From: an uncultured bacterium | Lineage (GTDB): Bacteria; Planctomycetota; Phycisphaerae; Sedimentisphaerales; Anaerobacaceae | Assembly: GCA_913009865.1 (NCBI GenBank) | Contig: CAJVYK010000106.1 | Span: forward strand, 1 to 6,808 | Direction of reading: 5' to 3' | Length of the DNA: 6,808 nt | In this document: positions 1-5,029 of the stretch, one piece after another | How the letters are laid out: every line of letters starts with the position of its first letter | How positions within the stretch are numbered: the stretch's first letter is position 1 | The notes under the pieces: generated by a model | The model's input: the letters and a program-made list of their open reading frames with translations, nothing else | Databases searched by the model: none | Told to the model about the DNA's origin: nothing | Made by a program: the position numbers and the translations under genes

Positions 1-2
1 CG

Positions 3-527
3 ATAGTTCACTGCCGCGCACACACCGACGAGAGGACTTATCACGCCGGGTACAAAGGCATTCCAAGCTGCACCGCTGCGAACGCATTGGCTAATGTTCA
101 GGCCTGTAAGTTCGGCTGCCTGGGCTTTGGGGACTGTACCGTGGTCTGCAAGTTCGACGCTATTGATATTGTTGACGGTCTGGCCGTTGTTGACTATGAG
201 AAATGTACCGGCTGTATGGCCTGCTCAAAACATTGTCCGCGCAATCTAATCGAAATGGCACCTTTCGGCTGTGAAAATATGATGACTGTTGCCTGCAGCA
301 GTAAAGAAAACGGCAAAAGCACACGTGCAATGTGCAAGGTCGGCTGTATCGGCTGCGGCCTCTGTGTCAAACAGACAGATATATTTACAGTCGAGAATAA
401 TTTGGCCCGTGTGGATTACAAAAAATACCAGCCAACCGAGCAAACTGAAACCGCCCTTAACAAATGCCCGACTAAGGTAATCATCTACGTCGGCAAAACC
501 GCACAACTCGTGAAGCGTGAAGCGTGA
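3..527 (+). CDS. rnfB: RnfB, electron transport complex subunit B (C-terminal part, 5' end outside window)
   Basis: RnfB carries electrons through iron-sulfur clusters in the membrane-bound Rnf complex, which couples reduced ferredoxin oxidation to NAD+ reduction and ion pumping. The frame is open from base 3, so the N-terminal membrane anchor and most of the first FeS domain lie upstream. 174 codons are visible; the family is usually about 260-330 residues. The diagnostic RnfB stretch GCLGFGDC follows ESC-like 'IPSCTAANAL'. The first ferredoxin domain has two complete cysteine sets: codons at 105, 117, 135, 147 and CTGCMACSKHCP at 204, 213, 222, 234. The second domain has C at 345, 354, 363 and 465, but the fourth cysteine of the first motif is Thr (codon 375) and the second CxxCxxC is absent (YQPTEQTETAL), so it should bind only one [4Fe-4S]. 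The last codons and the TGA lie in a heptamer repeat. In the usual rnfCDGEAB order this would be the last gene of its operon. The family call is secure. Confidence 0.93.
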   Translation: MVHCRAHTDERTYHAGYKGIPSCTAANALANVQACKFGCLGFGDCTVVCKFDAIDIVDGLAVVDYEKCTGCMACSKHCPRNLIEMAPFGCENMMTVACSSKENGKSTRAMCKVGCIGCGLCVKQTDIFTVENNLARVDYKKYQPTEQTETALNKCPTKVIIYVGKTAQLVKREA

Positions 528-554
528 AGCGTATCTCAAACGAAATACGAAATA
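509..554. repeat. Heptamer tandem repeats spanning the rnfB stop codon
   Basis: CGTGAAG occurs three times head to tail (509-515, 516-522, 523-529), followed by the related CGTATCT (530-536). After a 4-base phase slip, CGAAATA occurs twice (541-547, 548-554). The first block encodes the VKREA end of RnfB and contains its TGA at 525-527, so a change in copy number would alter the protein end. The copies are directly visible; the origin is not known. Confidence 0.85.
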
Positions 555-567
555 AATATGAGATACG
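530..567. terminator. Possible bidirectional stem-loop between rnfB and apbE
   Basis: CGTATCTCA (530-538) is a perfect 9-base reverse complement of TGAGATACG (559-567), with a 20-base loop made mostly of the CGAAATA repeats. It sits midway between two convergent stop codons, where a shared terminator would be expected. Against this, the stem is AT-rich, the loop is long, and there is no clear T-tract on either side. It could simply be a by-product of the repeats. Confidence 0.3.
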
Positions 568-587
568 ATATGTGCTCCTTTAGTAGA

Positions 588-1628
588 TTACTTTATATAC
601 TTTTCTGCGCCGCTGGTCTTGATGAGAATGGAACCAGCTTTCGAGGGTATTAGAATCGCCTCGGTTCCCGGCATTACTTCGATTAAGGCAAGGCCCTTTT
701 CAGCCCCCATCACGCTGACCGCTGTGGCCAGAGCGTCGGCGTCGGTTGCGTTTTTGGAAATAACCGTTACGCTCGTCAGCCCGCCGCTGTATCCGGCTTT
801 AGTATTAACAATATGACTGTACCTCTTGCCGTCAATTAAGGTGAAACGGCGATAATCCCCGCTGGTGGCAATCGCAGCATCTGACAATTTCAAAACCAGC
901 AGCGCTTTACCTGTGCCAATGACCTCTTTTGTATCGTTGGGGTCCTGCAGGCCGATTAACCAATGCTCTTTGCCGCCTGCCGGTACGCCGAAGCATCGAA
1001 TATCGCCGCCGACATCGACCATTCCGCCGACCGCCCCGCACTCCTGCATTGCCTCCACCGCCTTGTCAATTCCGTATCCCTTTGCTATACCGCCCAAATC
1101 CAGCCGCATACCGTCAACTGCGAACTTCACCGTTCTGTTTTGCTCGTCAAGTTTTAGCTTTTCAAAACCTGTTTTCAACCTGGTCTGTGCGATTTCTTCT
1201 TCGCCCGGAGCGACTCCTTTATTCCCTGCCGAATGGAACAAATCCACCAACGGACCAACCGTAACATCGAAAGCGCCGTTGGTTTCCCGACTAAACGCCA
1301 CGGCCCTTTGCAGGACTTCAAAAAGCGGCTCACTTACCTTAACCGCACCCTCGCAGGCGCGGCGATTCACCCGGCTCAATTCCGAATCGGCTTTGTAATC
1401 GCTCATCGAATTGTTCACCAGCTCGAGCTGCTCAAAGCCCGCCTCAATACATTTCTTAGCCGTGCTCGAATCCGCAGCAACGGCGACAATACGGGCGAAT
1501 GTGCCCATAAGCAGGCGATTACCGCTGTCGGCCTCGACCCAACCCGACGGCCGAAAAAAGAACAACGCCACGACCAAAGAAGCGGCAGCAATAATTCCAG
1601 TCATAATCCTGGTATTTTTCTTATTCAT
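588..1628 (-). CDS. apbE: ApbE, FAD:protein FMN transferase
   Basis: ApbE transfers FMN from FAD onto a Thr/Ser of target proteins; its known targets include the RnfG and RnfD subunits of Rnf, which fits the neighbouring rnfB. The 346-residue length is normal for the family. Residues 10-25 form a hydrophobic N-terminal segment after MNKKNTR. There is no lipobox cysteine, so it is an exported or signal-anchored protein rather than a lipoprotein. Family motifs in order: MGTFARI (41-47), DSELSRVN (81-88), GAFDVTVGPLVDLF (118-131), LDLGGIAKGYGID (177-189), VDVGGDIR (204-211), ATSGDYRRF (254-262) and DADALATAV (296-304), with D298 and T302 at the usual Mg2+ positions. The common HIIDPxTG motif reads HIVNTKAG here (272-279), a mild departure. 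The ATG at 1628 is chosen because it puts the signal segment at the N terminus; 52 codons of open frame upstream run into the divergent gene. No Shine-Dalgarno site is visible. Confidence 0.93.
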   Translation of the reverse strand: MNKKNTRIMTGIIAAASLVVALFFFRPSGWVEADSGNRLLMGTFARIVAVAADSSTAKKCIEAGFEQLELVNNSMSDYKADSELSRVNRRACEGAVKVSEPLFEVLQRAVAFSRETNGAFDVTVGPLVDLFHSAGNKGVAPGEEEIAQTRLKTGFEKLKLDEQNRTVKFAVDGMRLDLGGIAKGYGIDKAVEAMQECGAVGGMVDVGGDIRCFGVPAGGKEHWLIGLQDPNDTKEVIGTGKALLVLKLSDAAIATSGDYRRFTLIDGKRYSHIVNTKAGYSGGLTSVTVISKNATDADALATAVSVMGAEKGLALIEVMPGTEAILIPSKAGSILIKTSGAEKYIK

Positions 1629-1629
1629 A

Positions 1630-1671
1630 CGAGTATCAGAAATCGAGTATCGAGAATCAATTATCAATTGT
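1630..1671. repeat. Degenerate heptamer array in the apbE / radical SAM divergent gap
   Basis: Six consecutive 7-base units, each starting with C, fill nearly the whole 54-base gap: CGAGTAT, CAGAAAT, CGAGTAT, CGAGAAT, CAATTAT, CAATTGT. Units 1 and 3 are identical, and ATCAATT is an exact tandem pair at 1656-1669. The array lies directly upstream of both divergent start codons, so any promoter for either gene must overlap it. Confidence 0.7.
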
Positions 1672-1676
1672 ATAAT
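1671..1676 (+). promoter_or_regulatory. Candidate -10 box for the radical SAM gene, possibly giving a leaderless mRNA
   Basis: TATAAT is a perfect consensus -10 hexamer, 6 bases before the GTG at 1683. Transcription would normally begin about 7 bases downstream, at or next to that start codon. No good -35 sequence is visible at 16-18 bases upstream, where the heptamer array lies. The site rests on one hexamer in AT-rich DNA. Confidence 0.4.
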
Positions 1677-1682
1677 GCTTTT

Positions 1683-3491
1683 GTGAATAAAAAACAAGTA
1701 ACAACATTGGCTGAGCGGGTTGACAGGGAATTCCTGCCGTTCGTTCGCAAGCCCGGCAGATATATCGGCGGTGAGATAAACCAAATCAAAAAAGACCTTT
1801 CGGGCTGTGACCTGACGGTTGCACTGTGCTTCCCGGATATTTACGAAGTGGCAATGAGCTATACGGGGCTGGCGATTATTTATAATTGTCTGAACAAAAT
1901 AGACGGCGTAGCCGCTGAGCGGGTTTTTGCGCCCTGGGTTGATGCTGAAAAACTGTTGCGCCAGAAAGAGATACCGCTATTTAGTCTGGAGTCCAAAGCG
2001 GCGATGAAGAGCTTCGATATTGTCGGCTTTAGCCTGACTACTGAGCTTTGTTACAGCAATGTGCTCAATATGCTCGACCTTGCCGGCTTAAATATTCGCA
2101 GCAGCAGTAGAGACGAGAGCGAGCCGTTGATAATTGCCGGAGGCGGAATGGCAAATTGTTGTGAACCGCTCGCTGATTTTATTGACCTGTTTGTGCTCGG
2201 AGAAGGTGAAGAGGCAGTCGTTGAGCTGATACAATTGGTAAGGAGCGGGGAAAAAGCCGGCACGACGAAAAAAGAGATTCTACTCAAGGCCGCTAAGGAA
2301 TTCGAATGGGCCTATGTCCCCATCCTTCATAACTCAAAACTCGAAACTCTCCACAGGATGCCTTACGGCAAAAACTCAAAACTAAGCAATGCCGTCGTCG
2401 AGGATTTCGAGAATGCCCCCGTTCCGCTTGCCCCGATAGTTCCATTTGTCCAGGCCGTTCACGAGCGGGTCAGTGTCGAGATTATGCGAGGATGTCCCGG
2501 CCGATGCAGATTCTGCCAGGCCAGCTTTTGCAGAAGACCTGTTCGCTGCCGCAGCGTTGAAAAAATTGTGAATACTGCAAAGGCCTGTTACAAGGCAACG
2601 GGGTTCGACACGGTCAGCTTGTTGAGTTTATCAAGCGCAGATTACCCAGACCTCGAAGAATTAGTCTCACAGCTTCAGGCATATTTTCAGGACAAATATG
2701 TCGGCTTATCTTTGCCGAGTCTGCGAGTTGACCAGCAGCTGAAGCTGCTGCCCAAATTAGTAACCTCGGTAAGAAAAGCCGGCCTGACAATTGCCGTTGA
2801 AGCCGCCAGCGAGAAAGTAAGACAGATTATCAACAAGCCCTTAAAAGATAAGGATTTGTTCGCCGTTGTGGAAGCAGCCTACCGGGCCGGCTGGCAGCGA
2901 TTAAAGTTATACTTTATGGTCGGCCTGCCAGGCGAGACCGAAGAGGATATAAAGCAAATTGTGGATTTGGCATTTCAATTAGCCAGACTTCGCAAAAAAG
3001 TTGACGGCAAAACAGGTCAAATTAACGTTGCCGTAAGCTGGTTTGTCCCCAAGCCGCATACGCCGTTTGGCTGGCTGGCCCAAAAACCCAAATCCTATTT
3101 CGAGTACGCAAAACAGATGATACTCGACCAGAAAAGAAAACTCCGTGCAAAATTTCTGCAGTTTAAATTTCACGATATAGGCGGTAGCGTACTGGAATCG
3201 GCGATAGGCCGGGGCGACAGGCGGCTGTGCGATGTTATCGAAACGGCCTGGCGGGACGGCGCAAGATTCGATTTGTGGGATGAATGTTTCGACTATGAAC
3301 TCTGGCAGAGGGCATTTGATAAATTTGGTATGGATATTGAAACAGCGGCACAAGCACAATTCGGAACCGACGAAATTCTGCCCTGGGAGCATTTGGGCGG
3401 CCCGGACAAAAAGTACCTGCTCGGCCATCTCGAAGCAGCGGTGAAAATCTGCCCGCAGAACGTAGCTTTGCCGGGGAAATCAACGATGTGA
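1683..3491 (+). CDS. B12-binding-like radical SAM protein, TIGR03960 family
   Basis: This looks like an uncharacterised radical SAM enzyme of the TIGR03960 type (602 residues). No substrate is known, so no reaction is claimed. Residues about 20-200 form the B12-binding-like N-terminal domain (GRYIGGE, CFPDIYEVAMSYTGL, VGFSLTTELCYSNVLNML, GGGMANCCEPLADF, LGEGEEAV). The [4Fe-4S]/SAM motif is RGCPGRCRFCQ, with C271, C275 and C278. Later core motifs are EAASEKVRQIINKP (from E373), YFMVGLPGE (410-418), VSWFVPKPHTPFGW and RGDRRL, and the family's C-terminal LPWEHL-type ending is present. The protein ends there: the DUF2344 (TIGR03936) partner often fused or adjacent in other bacteria is absent here. 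The start is uncertain: GTG 1683 lies just before the conserved N terminus, with no Shine-Dalgarno site; TTG 1707 is an alternative. The open frame continues upstream to 1233, but only as antisense to apbE. Confidence 0.9.
   Translation: MNKKQVTTLAERVDREFLPFVRKPGRYIGGEINQIKKDLSGCDLTVALCFPDIYEVAMSYTGLAIIYNCLNKIDGVAAERVFAPWVDAEKLLRQKEIPLFSLESKAAMKSFDIVGFSLTTELCYSNVLNMLDLAGLNIRSSSRDESEPLIIAGGGMANCCEPLADFIDLFVLGEGEEAVVELIQLVRSGEKAGTTKKEILLKAAKEFEWAYVPILHNSKLETLHRMPYGKNSKLSNAVVEDFENAPVPLAPIVPFVQAVHERVSVEIMRGCPGRCRFCQASFCRRPVRCRSVEKIVNTAKACYKATGFDTVSLLSLSSADYPDLEELVSQLQAYFQDKYVGLSLPSLRVDQQLKLLPKLVTSVRKAGLTIAVEAASEKVRQIINKPLKDKDLFAVVEAAYRAGWQRLKLYFMVGLPGETEEDIKQIVDLAFQLARLRKKVDGKTGQINVAVSWFVPKPHTPFGWLAQKPKSYFEYAKQMILDQKRKLRAKFLQFKFHDIGGSVLESAIGRGDRRLCDVIETAWRDGARFDLWDECFDYELWQRAFDKFGMDIETAAQAQFGTDEILPWEHLGGPDKKYLLGHLEAAVKICPQNVALPGKSTM
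2331..2388. repeat. Heptamer-like repeats inside the radical SAM reading frame
   Basis: ACTCAAA, ACTCGAA and ACTCTCC follow one another at 2332-2352, and the 11-base AACTCAAAACT at 2331-2341 recurs exactly at 2373-2383. The offset is 42 bases, a multiple of 3, so both copies encode NSKL (residues 217-220 and 231-234). They fall in the variable stretch before the radical SAM cysteine motif, where an insertion would be tolerated. Confidence 0.6.
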
Positions 3492-3540
3492 ACGTAAGAT
3501 GCAGCAACTGTGGTACAGAACTATCGGCTTCTTGGGTGGG

Positions 3541-3554
3541 CGACCTACGGGTCG
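3541..3554. repeat. Small hairpin with TACG tetraloop
   Basis: CGACC (3541-3545) pairs with GGTCG (3550-3554) around a TACG loop, a UNCG-type stable tetraloop. The upstream GGGTGGG could have extended the stem, but the downstream side (AGTTAA) no longer matches, so it looks like a decayed longer palindrome. It lies 49 bases after the radical SAM stop and is followed by AT-rich sequence, so a termination role is possible but unproven. Confidence 0.5.
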
Positions 3555-3608
3555 AGTTAATAAATATTCCATCTTGTCGTACAGTATTGCGTTGCCCTTC
3601 AGTTGGAC

Positions 3609-3642
3609 GTCTGCCTTGAGACGCGGCCTTTGGCCGTAAGAC
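3609..3642. repeat. Second GC-rich hairpin in the convergent gap
   Basis: CGGCC (3624-3628) pairs with GGCCG (3632-3636) around TTT, and an outer GTCT (3609-3612) can pair with AGAC (3639-3642), giving an imperfect two-part stem. It lies 31 bases beyond the stop of the convergent HAF gene (gene on the minus strand), a plausible place for that gene's terminator. No T-tract follows on the minus strand. The rest of 3492-3673 shows no coding potential. Confidence 0.4.
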
Positions 3643-3673
3643 AGGGTAATCGAACAATAAAAATGAAATGGAT

Positions 3674-4675
3674 TTACTTCGTCACCGGAGTCAACAAAAA
3701 GGCATGTATATCGCCTTTTGCGTTGGTGCCGTAACCTGTGATTTGTCCCTTGTTATTGATATCTGCTGCGGCGATGAGTGTCCATTGGCCTGGAGCAATA
3801 AGATAGTTTAAGTCGATGGTTTTTCCATTTTCGTATAGAAATGCGCGCCTTTCACCCTCTTTGTTTTTGCTCTCGCCAACAATCTGGCTGTGGTCATTGA
3901 TTGCTTTTCCAAAGGCAGATTCACCGCCGAGCGTGTCAAACTCAGTGAGTTTGCCCTGGGTGTATATAAATGGATGACTTACTGTATTACTTATTCTTCG
4001 CCAGCCGGTGATTTCACCTTTGTTGTTGATATCAAACCCATAACTTTCGTTGCCATTTGGGTCGATATCTGTCATCTTTGATTGGTCGTAGAAAAAGGTG
4101 TGGCTGTCAACATGCTCGGTTCTATATGAACTCACTCCTGTAATTTGACCTTTCAGGTTAATGGCAAACGCCTGGCTTTGCCTGCCGGTGAGTACCCCAA
4201 GGCTGGTCATTTTGTTGTCTTGATATAAAAAAGCACGTGCATTCTGATCGCTATTTGAACTGTAACCAACGATCATCCCTTGATCATTGATACCTTCAGC
4301 TACACACCAGTCGCCACCTAACGTCCCGATATCTTTGATGACACCATCTTGATAGATAAACCCATGATGAAACTTTTTGTCAGGAATTTTACTTTGACCG
4401 ACAATGACACCAGCATTGTTAATGCCGTTTGCCCAGCTGTAATTGCCGCCGAGGGTGCCCAGGTCGATCATCTTGCCGTCTTTATAGGCAAAGGCATGAC
4501 TTTCTTTGGTTATTGTTTTGGAATAGCCTACGACATTGCCCCGTTCATTAAGTGCACGGGCAATACTGAGATCACCCCCGAGTGTGCCGAGATCAATAAT
4601 GCTGTATTTGGGAGCCCCTTGAACAAGTGATGCAAAAACAATGATTTGAGCCAGAAAGGCGAACCTGCTTAACAT
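3674..4675 (-). CDS. Secreted HAF-repeat protein, predicted seven-bladed beta-propeller
   Basis: A 333-residue exported protein of the HAF-repeat family (named for the His-Ala-Phe motif); no biochemical function is established for the family. Residues 1-20 are a signal peptide (MLSRFAFLAQIIVFASLVQG, cleavage probably near 20/21). The rest is seven repeats beginning at about 27, 70, 114, 157, 202, 244 and 287, each 42-45 residues (the last a little longer). Each unit follows IDLGTLGG, then S-A-xIN-xxG-xIVG-S, then AFxYxDGKM. Repeat 5 has lost the GTLGG turn (DPNGNE), and repeat 7 carries a longer insert (APGQWTLIA). Repeat number and length fit a closed seven-bladed propeller, an inference from spacing. 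The start ATG is fixed by the signal peptide; no Shine-Dalgarno site is apparent. By eye the gene is more AT-rich than its neighbours and has hairpins beyond its stop, so acquisition by transfer is possible. It is divergent from the glycosidase gene, which is also secreted. Confidence 0.85.
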   Translation of the reverse strand: MLSRFAFLAQIIVFASLVQGAPKYSIIDLGTLGGDLSIARALNERGNVVGYSKTITKESHAFAYKDGKMIDLGTLGGNYSWANGINNAGVIVGQSKIPDKKFHHGFIYQDGVIKDIGTLGGDWCVAEGINDQGMIVGYSSNSDQNARAFLYQDNKMTSLGVLTGRQSQAFAINLKGQITGVSSYRTEHVDSHTFFYDQSKMTDIDPNGNESYGFDINNKGEITGWRRISNTVSHPFIYTQGKLTEFDTLGGESAFGKAINDHSQIVGESKNKEGERRAFLYENGKTIDLNYLIAPGQWTLIAAADINNKGQITGYGTNAKGDIHAFLLTPVTK

Positions 4676-4919
4676 AATGAATTCTTTTTGGTTTTTATTT
4701 AACTGATCTGGAATTTTCCATAAACAATAGTATATCCTTGCTCAGTTATGCCGCTGAGTCTCTTTTCTAATAGAATATCAAATCTGTCTTAAAAATTCGA
4801 GCTTCAATTTCCGGTCAAACAGGCTTGATGGTATCCATTAAGCTCTATACTATCAAAATCTTACTTTTTTGCACGGGTTTACTTGGGAATTCAGGGGGAT
4901 AGAGTTGGAAAATTTGTCC
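4676..4919. other. AT-rich non-coding divergent region
   Basis: No gene is supported in this stretch between the HAF gene and the glycosidase promoter. It is markedly AT-rich. The only local structure seen is an inverted repeat, CTCAG (4741-4745) and CTGAG (4754-4758) with an 8-base loop, which could be an operator or part of the HAF 5' leader. No convincing promoter pair for the HAF gene was found; TATACT-like sequence occurs on the minus strand near 4730-4735 without a good -35 partner. Confidence 0.5.
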
Positions 4920-4948
4920 TTGACGATATTGCTCTCTGGCGATATAAC
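4920..4948 (+). promoter_or_regulatory. Sigma70-type promoter for the glycosidase gene
   Basis: TTGACG (4920-4925) and TATAAC (4943-4948) are separated by exactly 17 bases, each differing from consensus at one position. Transcription would begin near 4955, giving a leader of about 75 bases before the ATG at 5030. This is the best promoter in the window. Confidence 0.7.
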
Positions 4949-5017
4949 CGCCTCTGCTGGATACTTCACAACGAAGAACCAATATCAAGAAGCTATATAT
5001 GTTCAATTAGGACAGAT

Positions 5018-5024
5018 AGGGGTG
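5018..5024 (+). promoter_or_regulatory. Ribosome binding site that fixes the glycosidase start
   Basis: AGGGGTG ends 5 bases before the ATG at 5030. It is the only clear Shine-Dalgarno-like site in the window and selects this start over the upstream open frame reaching back to 4883. Confidence 0.7.
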
Positions 5025-5029
5025 AACAA

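Noticed and set aside
865..1398. Plus-strand open frame of 177 codons opposite apbE
   Set aside because: Low-complexity Pro/Ser-rich translation with no motif; an antisense shadow of apbE.
509..1671. CRISPR array
   Set aside because: The repeats are 7-8 bp, tandem or degenerate, with no regular unique spacers.
1233..1682. Upstream extension of the radical SAM reading frame by 150 codons
   Set aside because: It is antisense to the well-supported apbE gene, has no family similarity, and the conserved radical SAM N terminus begins just after 1683.
2979..3657. Minus-strand open frames opposite the radical SAM 3' end
   Set aside because: No start context or family motif, and the plus-strand protein is conserved across the same bases.
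4883..5029. Upstream extension of the glycosidase frame, including a DDIALW stretch reminiscent of LamG-type lectin domains
   Set aside because: It overlaps the TTGACG-17-TATAAC promoter and precedes a clear ribosome binding site and signal peptide at 5030. Six residues are too few to claim a lectin remnant.
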